From Kordia periserrulae (GTDB lineage Bacteria; Bacteroidota; Bacteroidia; Flavobacteriales; Flavobacteriaceae), in assembly GCF_003054265.1 (NCBI RefSeq), contig NZ_QBKT01000011.1:62001-126000 (forward strand): a stretch of 64,000 nt of DNA, written 5' to 3'. Positions 37,737 to 44,939 of the stretch are shown in pieces. The notes under the pieces are model-generated. The model saw only the letters and a list, made by a program, of their open reading frames with translations. It was not told the origin of the DNA and ran no database searches. Position numbers and translations under genes: made by a program. How positions within the stretch are numbered: position 1 is the first letter of the stretch; the number at the start of each line of letters is the position of its first letter.

Positions 37737-39389
37737 ATGAAAAAAACACTTTTAAAAAATTACCTCTTCCTTCTTTTACTTGCAATTCCGTTGCTGCACT
37801 ATGCACAAAATGATCTCACAGAAATTGATAATTTGATGAGCGAACAATACAAAGAAAATGCTTCTGGAGCTACCATTTTAGTAGCAAAAGACGGAGAAGT
37901 TGTATTTCGCAAAGCGTACGGAAAAGCCAATCTAGAACTCAATGTAGACATGAAACCTGAAAATGTCTTCGAAATCGGTTCTATCACCAAACAATTTACC
38001 GCCGTTGGTGTTTTAATGTTGTTGGAAGAAGGAAAGCTTTCGCTGGAAGATGAAATCACAAAATACCTTCCTGAGTATCCTACACAAGATACCAAAATCA
38101 CCATTCATCACTTATTGACACATACCTCTGGTATTAAAAGTTACACCTCAATGCCTTCGTTGCAAGAGTATGCTCGAAAAGATGTCACTCCAATGGAATT
38201 GATTGATAGTTTTAAAAACGAACCAATGGATTTTAAACCTGGCGAGCAATATCTGTATAACAATTCTGGGTATGTAATTTTGGGATACATCATTGAAAAA
38301 ATTACTGGAAAATCGTATGAAGAATTCATTCAGAAGCGCATTTTTGACAAATTAAACATGAACAACTCCTATTACGGAAGCAAATCAACACTTATTGAAA
38401 ATCGTGCAAACGGTTACCAACAAGGCGAATCGGGGTATGTAAATGCCAACTATTTAAGCATGACCATTCCGTATGCTGCGGGTTCACTTATGTCAACTGT
38501 AGATGATTTATTTACATGGAATACCGCAATTCGCAATCACAAATTAATCTCGAAAGAAAGTACCAAAAAAGCCTTTACCAATTACACACTCAACAACGGA
38601 AGCCCAATCAATTATGGCTATGGTTGGCAAACTGTGCAAATTAAAGATGTTCCTGTAATTGCACATGGTGGCGGCATTTTTGGTTATACATCGCAAGGCG
38701 TATATGTGCCGAGCGAAAATGTGTATGTGATTATTTTGACCAACTGCAATTGCAATTCGCCATCGGAAATTGCCTATAAAGTTGCAGCAATTGCTATTGG
38801 AAAATCGAATCCAAAGGTTGCCGACGCTATTAAATTGAACAAAGAACAATTACAAAAATGGGTTGGCGCGTACAAATTTGAAGATGGTACTACGCGATTT
38901 ATCACGCTAGAAGACCATCAGTTGTACAGTCAACGTATGGATGGCAATACTAAATTTAAGATCTACCCGATTTCGGAAAATCAATTTTTCTTTGCAGATA
39001 GTTTTTCAGAATTTATTTTTTCTGACACACCTGAAAAGACCGCAATTTTCAGAAATCAAAATGGCGAAGTAACGGGCGTTTGGAGTGATGAAAAAATGCC
39101 AGCACCTAAAAAGGAAATTCAATTACCTGAAGAAATATTGCAAACCTACATAGGAACCTACGAATTGACTCCTAATTTATTAGTCGAAATCACCCTAGAA
39201 GACGGGAAAATTTTTGCGCAACCGACCAATCAATCGAAAGCGGAATTGTTTGCAGAATCGGAGCGTGATTTCTTTTTAAAAGTTGTTCCGGCTACTATCA
39301 CATTTACCGTAGACGAAACTACAAAATTACCTATTAGCTTTACACTAAGTCAGGGCGGAAGAGAAATGGTCGCGAAAAAAATCAAGTAA
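37737..39389 (+). CDS. Secreted serine hydrolase, class C beta-lactamase-like, with C-terminal domain
   Basis: A 550-aa exported protein (signal peptide to YAQ). The active-site motifs are S82-I-T-K85, Y174-N-N176 and HGG in IAHGGGIFGY. A C-terminal extension (about 375-550) made of two beta-rich segments resembles the DUF3471 domains attached to such hydrolases. It is unlike the lipoprotein paralog at 7550 in carrying a full YxN motif. Probable peptidase or esterase; beta-lactamase activity is unproven. Confidence 0.9.
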   Translation: MKKTLLKNYLFLLLLAIPLLHYAQNDLTEIDNLMSEQYKENASGATILVAKDGEVVFRKAYGKANLELNVDMKPENVFEIGSITKQFTAVGVLMLLEEGKLSLEDEITKYLPEYPTQDTKITIHHLLTHTSGIKSYTSMPSLQEYARKDVTPMELIDSFKNEPMDFKPGEQYLYNNSGYVILGYIIEKITGKSYEEFIQKRIFDKLNMNNSYYGSKSTLIENRANGYQQGESGYVNANYLSMTIPYAAGSLMSTVDDLFTWNTAIRNHKLISKESTKKAFTNYTLNNGSPINYGYGWQTVQIKDVPVIAHGGGIFGYTSQGVYVPSENVYVIILTNCNCNSPSEIAYKVAAIAIGKSNPKVADAIKLNKEQLQKWVGAYKFEDGTTRFITLEDHQLYSQRMDGNTKFKIYPISENQFFFADSFSEFIFSDTPEKTAIFRNQNGEVTGVWSDEKMPAPKKEIQLPEEILQTYIGTYELTPNLLVEITLEDGKIFAQPTNQSKAELFAESERDFFLKVVPATITFTVDETTKLPISFTLSQGGREMVAKKIK

Positions 39390-39398
39390 TATTTATAA

Positions 39399-39434
39399 AA
39401 AAACACGAAGCGCTTGAAAACGTTTCGTGTTTTT
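39399..39434. terminator. Terminator between serine hydrolase and small lipoprotein
   Basis: Stem AAAAACACGAA/TTCGTGTTTTT with a 14-nt loop and T run, between convergent genes. Confidence 0.75.
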
Positions 39435-39456
39435 TATGAATCGTATGTTCAACTTC

Positions 39457-39696
39457 TTAATTCCTTCTTCGCGTAGACGAACGAACAGTGTTTTTTATTC
39501 GTGTATTATTAATCGTATGTATTCGCACAACAGTATCTTTTACCACACGCACTGTGGCAGTTACAGGTATGGTATTCCCTTCCAATTCTGACTCTCTCAT
39601 GGTAGATTCATCAACAGTAATATCGTCTGAAGTGCAGGCTGTCATTAGTATAACGAGCAAACATACGGTAGAAAATAGTGCTTTCTTTAGATTCAT
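39457..39696 (-). CDS. Small lipoprotein, unknown
   Basis: A 79-aa protein with lipobox MTAC (Cys21) followed by an acidic stretch (TSDDITVDESTMRESELE). The tail is very basic, ending RSSTRRRN. It is not recognised as a family member. It lies alone between the serine hydrolase and rluA-like genes. Confidence 0.6.
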   Translation of the reverse strand: MNLKKALFSTVCLLVILMTACTSDDITVDESTMRESELEGNTIPVTATVRVVKDTVVRIHTINNTRIKNTVRSSTRRRN

Positions 39697-39819
39697 AATG
39701 GCTATTTAGAAAGATTAAATATAAGACATATTTTAGAAAGAAAGTATGTTTTGCTGGCAATACTTTTTTGTGCGACTTAAAATATAATGCCTTCACGCCT
39801 ATAAATACTTGTCGATTGT

Positions 39820-39827
39820 TATTTTTG
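39820..39827 (+). promoter_or_regulatory. -7 box for the pseudouridine synthase
   Basis: TATTTTTG, an exact TAnnTTTG match, lying 14 nt before the TTG proposed as start at 39842. Confidence 0.45.
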
Positions 39828-39841
39828 TAAAAAGATTGTTT

Positions 39842-40729
39842 TTGAAACTTCTCGAAACTCATATTGTCTCTCAACTCACGAATCCACAACGAATTCAAGA
39901 GTATGATGTTTCTCATTTTAAAAGTGTGGCTACCAAAAGTGCTTTTAAAAAAATGCTTAAAAAACAGTTGATTACTGTAAACGACAAAAAAGCAACTACT
40001 GCAACTTATGTTTCTGAAAATGATGTCATTAAAATTCATGAAGCAGAAACTATTGTCAAAAAAATATTCAAGTTGAGTATTCCTGTTATTTTTGAAGATA
40101 ACGATATTGCTATTATCAATAAACCCGCAGGATTTCCCACGAATGGTAATTATTTTAAAACCATTGAAAATGCGTTGCCACACAATTTAAAAGTTTCAAC
40201 TGCTCATGATGCGCTTTCCTATCCAAAAGCGGTACATCGATTGGACAATCCGACAAGTGGTATTTTAATCATTGCGAAAACCAAAAGTGCGCAACGAGAG
40301 TTATACCGACAGTTTGAACAACAAAAAATTAACAAGATTTATGAAGCCATAGTGATTGGTAAAACCAATGAAAAAGGCGAAATTACCTCAGCAGTTTTTG
40401 AAAAAGAAGCGTTTACTAGTTACAAAACGCTTCAAACCGTTCCATCTCTTCAAAACAAATTTTTATCACATGTACAATTAGTTCCAAAAACAGGACGCAC
40501 ACATCAATTGCGTGTACATTTAGCCAGCATCAATCATCCTATTGTGGGCGATCAATTGTACGGAAAGGAAGCTGAAAATTATAAAAAAGGATTGTTTTTG
40601 TGCGCGACTTCAATTGCATTTGCACATCCCAAAACGGGAGAAAAGTTAGCGTTTTCCATTCATCCACCTAACAAATTTAAAAGCTTATTAGTGCGTGAAG
40701 CGAAACGATTTTTGAAGTTTAATGATTAG
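39842..40729 (+). CDS. RluA-family pseudouridine synthase
   Basis: An RNA-modifying enzyme with the RluA catalytic motif AVHRLDNPTSGILIIAK, in which the Asp is the nucleophile, plus PKTGRTHQLRVHL near residue 220. The N-terminal 80 aa look like a degenerate S4 domain (KKMLKKQLITVNDKKAT). The frame is open from 39809, but no ATG precedes the conserved region. Because a TATTTTTG box sits at 39820-39827, the start is most likely TTG at 39842 or 39836, giving about 295 aa. The exact target uridine cannot be told. Confidence 0.85.
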   Translation: MKLLETHIVSQLTNPQRIQEYDVSHFKSVATKSAFKKMLKKQLITVNDKKATTATYVSENDVIKIHEAETIVKKIFKLSIPVIFEDNDIAIINKPAGFPTNGNYFKTIENALPHNLKVSTAHDALSYPKAVHRLDNPTSGILIIAKTKSAQRELYRQFEQQKINKIYEAIVIGKTNEKGEITSAVFEKEAFTSYKTLQTVPSLQNKFLSHVQLVPKTGRTHQLRVHLASINHPIVGDQLYGKEAENYKKGLFLCATSIAFAHPKTGEKLAFSIHPPNKFKSLLVREAKRFLKFND

Positions 40730-40730
40730 A

Positions 40731-40810
40731 TTTCTTCGAAATTAGACTGTTTTAGACTTCTTTGAAGTTAGACTTTGTTAGATTTTTGGAATTCTTCGAA
40801 GTTAGATTGT
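40731..40810. repeat. Three imperfect TTCTTyGAAGTTAGACT repeats
   Basis: Direct copies at about 40731-40749, 40757-40775 and 40791-40809, immediately after the pseudouridine synthase stop. They are non-coding. Confidence 0.6.
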
Positions 40811-40823
40811 TTTTTTCCAAAAA

Positions 40824-40880
40824 AATCTCCAAAATGAGCGCTTGATGTGTCAAACTTTTCATGTTGGAGATTGTTTTTTA
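40824..40880 (+). terminator. Probable terminator of the pseudouridine synthase
   Basis: Arms AATCTCCAA (40824-40832) and TTGGAGATT (40864-40872) enclose a small inner TTGA/TCAA hairpin, followed by GTTTTTTATC. Confidence 0.55.
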
Positions 40881-40896
40881 TCTTTTTTTAAATTTA

Positions 40897-41037
40897 CTAA
40901 GAAGAAATATATTGTGTAATGGCGTTCATGGCTTTATCTGCCATTTTTGCTTTGTTCACAGTAGTTTCTTGAGTTTCTGTTCCACCTTTGATGGTAGAAA
41001 CATTTTTAATTTTTAGTGCTGTTAACTTTTGTATCAT
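40897..41037 (-). CDS. GG-leader peptide A1 (RiPP-like), no cysteine
   Basis: A 46-aa peptide translated by hand. It starts MIQKLTALKIKNVSTIKGG, with the double glycine at 18-19, and ends TQYISS. The putative core is 27 aa, Thr/Lys/Met rich, without Cys. It is clearly paralogous to the next gene upstream (same MIQKLTA start, same GG position, shared ADK..M..IT..). It is the last of six short genes in a row on this strand. No modification enzyme is adjacent. Confidence 0.6.
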   Translation of the reverse strand: MIQKLTALKIKNVSTIKGGTETQETTVNKAKMADKAMNAITQYISS

Positions 41038-41067
41038 AATTGTATGTTTTGGTAATTTTCTACTGCG

Positions 41068-41199
41068 TTACGATTGCATTAGCTGTGTTATTTTATTGTG
41101 CATTTTGTCTGCACTTTTTCTTCTTTCCGTATCGCTTTCTTCTCCTCCGACAATTTTAGCCGCGTTTGTAATTTTGAATGCTGTTAACTTTTGTATCAT
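41068..41199 (-). CDS. GG-leader peptide A2 (RiPP-like), paralog of A1
   Basis: A 43-aa peptide beginning MIQKLTAFKITNAAKIVGG (GG at 18-19) with a charged core (EESDTERRKSADKMHNK) ending LMQS. It shares the leader and C-terminal pattern with A1, 30 bp downstream, which suggests a tandem duplication. No Cys. This could be a secreted signal or bacteriocin-like peptide, but it might equally be a non-RiPP exported peptide. Confidence 0.6.
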   Translation of the reverse strand: MIQKLTAFKITNAAKIVGGEESDTERRKSADKMHNKITQLMQS

Positions 41200-41268
41200 A
41201 ATTTTAAGTATTTGGTTAATAATTAGTAAGATACAAAAAAAAGCGAACCGAAGTTCTCTCTATTTTCA

Positions 41269-41409
41269 TTAATCTAACCAGCAGTCCCACCAAGTATTGC
41301 AAGCAGATCCAACACCCGAACCTCCTTTTACCTTGTCAATTTCAGTTACTTTTAGTTTTGAAACGCGCTTTTTAGATAAGTTTAATTTTTTTAGATTTCT
41401 TTTTTTCAT
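41269..41409 (-). CDS. Lanthipeptide-like precursor with KGG leader and two Cys
   Basis: A 46-aa peptide. The leader MKKRNLKKLNLSKKRVSKL matches the Bacteroidota class I lanthipeptide style (KLxLxKxxVSxL) and is close to the 74-aa precursor at 3239. KGG is at 28-30. The short core (16 aa) is SGVGSACNTWWDCWLD-like, with C37, C43 and three Trp. Ser/Thr upstream of Cys could make thioethers. No LanB or LanC is visible. Confidence 0.68.
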   Translation of the reverse strand: MKKRNLKKLNLSKKRVSKLKVTEIDKVKGGSGVGSACNTWWDCWLD

Positions 41410-41454
41410 GATTTGATTATTTATGGTTAATAAAAAGTTAATTAGCAGAAATAT

Positions 41455-41604
41455 CTATTCCCATTGTGTGGTTGCCGTACAATTTGTCTGACAGCCGGTT
41501 TGCTGTTGATTGCTTTGCGTGGCTCCACCTTTAATGGCTGCTGTGTCAAACGTTGAAATAGTTTCTTTTGCTAAATTCAAATTGATTAGTCTTTTAGATT
41601 TCAT
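41455..41604 (-). CDS. Lanthipeptide-like precursor, Gln/Thr-rich core
   Basis: A 49-aa peptide with leader MKSKRLINLNLAKETISTF, which matches the NLxLxKxTIxxF pattern, and KGG at 25-27. The core is rich in Gln and Thr, with C38 and C42 (GCQTNCTATT), fitting small lanthionine rings. It is the fourth gene in coordinate order of the minus-strand peptide cluster, 45 bp from its neighbour. Confidence 0.68.
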   Translation of the reverse strand: MKSKRLINLNLAKETISTFDTAAIKGGATQSNQQQTGCQTNCTATTQWE

Positions 41605-41702
41605 GCTGTAATTTTGTTTGTTAATACTTAAATCTATAAAAACTAATACGGAATGAATTACGGGAATACCGTATTTTCCACTTTCAAAAAAGTTGACGTT
41701 TA

Positions 41703-41900
41703 TTATATCATACCTCCGTCACATAAATAACCTGTAGAGCCTTGCGAACCAAAAGTCTGGCACCAACCTGCCGTATTACAACAGTTGCCTGGTCCACATT
41801 CTCCATGTGAACTGCATTGTCTTTTTCCACCTGTGATAGCTTGTTGTTGTACTTTTTCTAATAATTGCACTCCGTCTAATTTTAAAATATTTTGCAACAT
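41703..41900 (-). CDS. Cysteine-rich GG-leader peptide
   Basis: A 65-aa peptide; the start is set at ATG 41900 (MLQNILKLDGVQLL) because the longer frame adds a basic non-leader stretch. The leader ends AITGG (GG at 24-25). The 40-aa core has six Cys at 29, 35, 40, 41, 47 and 60. The spacing C-x5-C-x4-CC-x5-C-x12-C, with many Gly, recalls knottin or hevein-like disulfide scaffolds. It is unlike the two-Cys neighbours and may be disulfide-rich rather than lanthionine. Confidence 0.68.
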   Translation of the reverse strand: MLQNILKLDGVQLLEKVQQQAITGGKRQCSSHGECGPGNCCNTAGWCQTFGSQGSTGYLCDGGMI

Positions 41901-42014
41901 AATTCTTATGTGTTTTATTGGTTTATACAATCGGAAAATTAGACAATCATTTTCACTGTTAAGTATGGTAAAACCTTACTTAACAAATAATTAAGATACT
42001 TGAATCTTGCATAT

Positions 42015-42104
42015 TTATAATAGAATAATGTATTCCGTGGCTGTAGCGCCGCCTGTAATATTTTCTGTGTTTGTGATTTCGAATTCTTGAAGTTTGTCTA
42101 CCAT
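42015..42104 (-). CDS. Very short GG-leader peptide
   Basis: A 29-aa peptide, MVDKLQEFEITNTENITGG, followed by a 10-aa hydrophobic core ending EYIILL. GG is at 18-19, the same spacing as in peptides A1 and A2. It is the most upstream of the six-gene peptide cluster. It is short enough that chance is possible, but the leader style and position support it. Confidence 0.5.
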   Translation of the reverse strand: MVDKLQEFEITNTENITGGATATEYIILL

Positions 42105-42157
42105 ATTTTCTAAATTTTAAATGAATTACTACGAAAGTATAAGTTCCAAAAATCATG

Positions 42158-42832
42158 TTACTTTACAGGAAAATCGAAATATTTATTATAATATGGCTCG
42201 CCGCGAAGTGTAAAATGCCACCATTCTTTCGGATAGTTTCGGAAACCGTTTTCCAACATCACTTTTTGCAATAGTTGACGATTTTCTAGTTGTTTTTCGG
42301 TTAACTCTTGATAGGAAACCCACGATATTTCTCCAAAAAAATCATACGAACTTCCCATGTCCAATTCCTGATTGGTTTTTAAATCGATAAGTGTAATATC
42401 AACCGTGCTTCCACTACTATGACGTGATTTGGTTGCGATGTATTCCAAGCGAAATAAATCTTTTTTGGCAACATTAGGATAAAACTGAGACTTCATCAGC
42501 GTATCGTTCAAATCGTATGCCCAACGACGAAAATGATCCACAGCACGTTGCGGTCGGTACGCATCAAATATTTTGATTCCTAACTGTTGCTTTTTGAGTG
42601 ATTTTTGTACGTTTTGCAATGCTTTCGTAGCAGGTAAGGTCAAAATACACTGTTCGGCTTCGTAACCATCAATTGGAGTTCCTACAAAATTATTTGAGCC
42701 AAAATAGCGCAATTCCAATTCAACATCGGGAATATAATCTGTGACATATACGAAGCCTTTAGGCAATTGAGAAGATGAATGTATTGAAGATATACATATG
42801 AGAATAAATAGTATCTTTAAGAACTTTAGCAT
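42158..42832 (-). CDS. D-alanyl-D-alanine dipeptidase-like (VanX/DdpX, M15D)
   Basis: A 224-aa exported enzyme (signal peptide MLKFLKILFILICISSIHS). The zinc site is H138-x6-D145 (SRHSSGSTVD) and H206 in E203-WWH, with Arg93 in DAYRPQR, as in VanX. It hydrolyses D-Ala-D-Ala dipeptide for wall recycling or D-amino-acid use. Without vanH or vanA it is not evidence of glycopeptide resistance. It directly precedes the peptide cluster in transcription direction and has its own leaderless-type promoter. Confidence 0.9.
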   Translation of the reverse strand: MLKFLKILFILICISSIHSSSQLPKGFVYVTDYIPDVELELRYFGSNNFVGTPIDGYEAEQCILTLPATKALQNVQKSLKKQQLGIKIFDAYRPQRAVDHFRRWAYDLNDTLMKSQFYPNVAKKDLFRLEYIATKSRHSSGSTVDITLIDLKTNQELDMGSSYDFFGEISWVSYQELTEKQLENRQLLQKVMLENGFRNYPKEWWHFTLRGEPYYNKYFDFPVK

Positions 42833-42836
42833 TAGA

Positions 42837-42844
42837 CAAATTTA
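42837..42844 (-). promoter_or_regulatory. -7 box for the VanX-like gene, implying leaderless start
   Basis: Minus-strand TAAATTTG, then TCTA, then ATG: the same 4-nt spacing to the start codon as at recR. Confidence 0.45.
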
Positions 42845-42873
42845 CTATTTGTAAAATTACACATTAAAACCGC

Positions 42874-44061
42874 ATGAACAAGACAAAAAAATCGAGTAAC
42901 GATAATTTTTGGAAAATAATGACAACCATTATCATTGGAGGAACACTTTTAATTTTGGCTGTTTACTTTGGAAAAAAATATAAAGCTTCTCAAAAAACAG
43001 TAGAAATTACTAAATTTTATAATCAATTCTCAGATGATGATTATATCGATTTTGCAAAACAGCTTGAAGCATCAATATACGAAAATCGCCTTGAAGAGTT
43101 TAACAAGAAAGTAAATATAGCTTCACTATTAAATTTTTCAAATCAAGAACTGGCAGGAAGTTACAAAAAACGTACAGCCGTTAATTTTCTCAAATCATAT
43201 ATAAAAATTGGAAACTCCATAACAAATCAATTAGCACGTCCTAAGGATTTCAAGTATCTAAACTTTTACAAAAAAGAAGGAGTACCACATATTGTGTTTA
43301 GAGTTTATCGCTCTGATATCATAAATTTTATGGATTTTACTTTAGGGATTAAAAAAGATAAAATCATTATTAATGATATTTATAATTTCTTTTCGGGAGT
43401 TGCTTTTTCAGAAATGGCGTCAAAACTATATTATGAAGCGATGAACGAAGAAAATCAGTCATTTGAAGCTATAAGAAAGTATCAATCAGTCCAAAATTTC
43501 ATCTCAATTGGCGACTATGAATCTGCTTATGATCTTTTAAAATCTATTGGTATTGAAAATAGAAATGACAATCATTATGGTTTTTTATTAATTACCGCTT
43601 CAAATCTTAGCTTTGATTTGCTTTTGGAAGTCATCACAGAAATGAAAACCCAGTTTTCAGAAGATGAGCGATTGCAAGCCTATTTGGATTTTCATGAAAA
43701 AGCCATCACAGGTGATTTGAAAGATTTGAGTGCCGCAGCAGAACATTTAAAAAAATACACAGGCGATGATATTGTGTACGATTTGTACAAAGGAATTTAC
43801 TTTTATTTAAAAAATGAATATGAAGAAGCCTTGATATTCTTCAATCGTACGATTCAAAAAGATCCTACTTTTTTTGACGCATACAATTACAAACTCTTTA
43901 GCCTACTAATGCTGAATGAAGAAGAGAAAGCTCTGAATGTACTTGTTGAGTTGAAAAAAGATTTTTCAATTAGCGAAGAAACAATCATACTTGAGCTTCA
44001 AGATTTTCCTGAATTTATAGCATCTGAGGCGTTTCAAAACACTTTTAAAAATGCTGAATAA
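42874..44061 (+). CDS. Membrane-anchored TPR-like protein, unknown
   Basis: A 395-aa protein with one N-terminal membrane helix (about 15-32, IMTTIIIGGTLLILAVYFG) and a soluble outer part. The C-terminal region (about 200-390) shows helical-pair repeats with TPR-like spacing (YDLYKGIYFYLKNEYEEALIFFNRTI). No enzymatic motif is seen. It overlaps the next gene by 11 bp, so they are probably co-translated. The partner protein is unknown. Confidence 0.7.
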   Translation: MNKTKKSSNDNFWKIMTTIIIGGTLLILAVYFGKKYKASQKTVEITKFYNQFSDDDYIDFAKQLEASIYENRLEEFNKKVNIASLLNFSNQELAGSYKKRTAVNFLKSYIKIGNSITNQLARPKDFKYLNFYKKEGVPHIVFRVYRSDIINFMDFTLGIKKDKIIINDIYNFFSGVAFSEMASKLYYEAMNEENQSFEAIRKYQSVQNFISIGDYESAYDLLKSIGIENRNDNHYGFLLITASNLSFDLLLEVITEMKTQFSEDERLQAYLDFHEKAITGDLKDLSAAAEHLKKYTGDDIVYDLYKGIYFYLKNEYEEALIFFNRTIQKDPTFFDAYNYKLFSLLMLNEEEKALNVLVELKKDFSISEETIILELQDFPEFIASEAFQNTFKNAE

Positions 44062-44653
44062 AATAAATCCTCAAGGTTTTCCTGTGCATCTTCCTGAAGC
44101 TGACATCACGTATTACCCAAATTTTATTGCTCCAAAAGAAGCGACTCGTATGTACGAAACCTTACTGAAAGAAACACCTTGGCAACAAGACGATATTAAA
44201 GTGTTTGGCAAAGTGTACGCGCAACCGCGATTGACAGCTTTGTACGGAACCAATCAAAAATCATATAGCTATTCGAATATAGAAATGACGCCGCACAAAC
44301 TGACACCTTTATTGCAAGATTTAAAACAAAAAGTTGATACAATCTGTGATGAAAATTTTACAACCATGCTTCTTAATTATTATAGAGACGGAAAAGATAG
44401 CAACGGCTGGCACGCTGATAACGAAAAAGAATTAGGCACCAATCCTGTAATTGCTTCTTTGAGTTTTGGTCAAGAGCGGTATTTTCACTTAAAACATCGC
44501 ACCAATAAAAGCTTGAAGCATAAAATTTTATTACAACACGGAAGTTTGTTGTTAATGAAAGGGGAAACACAACATAAATGGTTGCATCAAATTCCGAAAA
44601 CCGCGCGAAAAATTAACGGTCGCATCAATATTACATTTCGCATAATTGCATAA
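44051..44653 (+). CDS. AlkB-like Fe(II)/2-oxoglutarate dioxygenase
   Basis: A 200-aa member of the AlkB family, which oxidatively removes alkyl groups from DNA or RNA bases. The iron ligands H121-x-D123 (GWHADNE) and a distal His (H175 or H179) are visible. The 2OG-binding arginines are R191 and R197 in GRINITFR. NYYRDGKDSNGWHAD is the usual nucleotide-recognition and iron loop. It overlaps the TPR gene by 11 bp. Confidence 0.92.
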   Translation: MLNKINPQGFPVHLPEADITYYPNFIAPKEATRMYETLLKETPWQQDDIKVFGKVYAQPRLTALYGTNQKSYSYSNIEMTPHKLTPLLQDLKQKVDTICDENFTTMLLNYYRDGKDSNGWHADNEKELGTNPVIASLSFGQERYFHLKHRTNKSLKHKILLQHGSLLLMKGETQHKWLHQIPKTARKINGRINITFRIIA

Positions 44654-44685
44654 AAAAAGCATCCCGAAGGATGCTCTTTTTTTAA
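44653..44685 (+). terminator. Terminator after the AlkB-like gene
   Basis: GCATCC-CGAA-GGATGC tetraloop hairpin flanked by A and T runs. Confidence 0.85.
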
Positions 44686-44939
44686 CTAACCAACCAAAAA
44701 TGTAACAAGCTCTTTTTAGGAAGTAACCAGCTTCGCTAAACGTCGTTGCATTGTTACACTATACTGTAAACAAACCGCGTGCCAAACTTATTTTTTAAGC
44801 AAAAACTATTGCTAGTACTGATAAAATTGAATTTAAAAAAAACGTTTACCGAAATTTAATGGCATAGTTCTTAGTAAAATATAAAATTATTTTTATATTT
44901 TTATGATATCATTTTAATATCAATCTAAAATTCATCATC

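Noticed and set aside
37737-39389. True beta-lactamase resistance gene
   Set aside because: The motifs are those of the broad class C/DD-peptidase-like hydrolase family with an added C-terminal domain; resistance cannot be inferred.
40988-41272. Plus-strand 94-aa ORF rich in hydrophobic residues
   Set aside because: It is the reverse complement of peptide genes A1, A2 and part of the next; the minus-strand peptides have coherent leaders, the plus ORF does not.
42158-42832. VanX-like gene as glycopeptide-resistance determinant
   Set aside because: No vanH, vanA or vanRS nearby; lone DdpX-like dipeptidases are common in non-resistant Gram-negatives.
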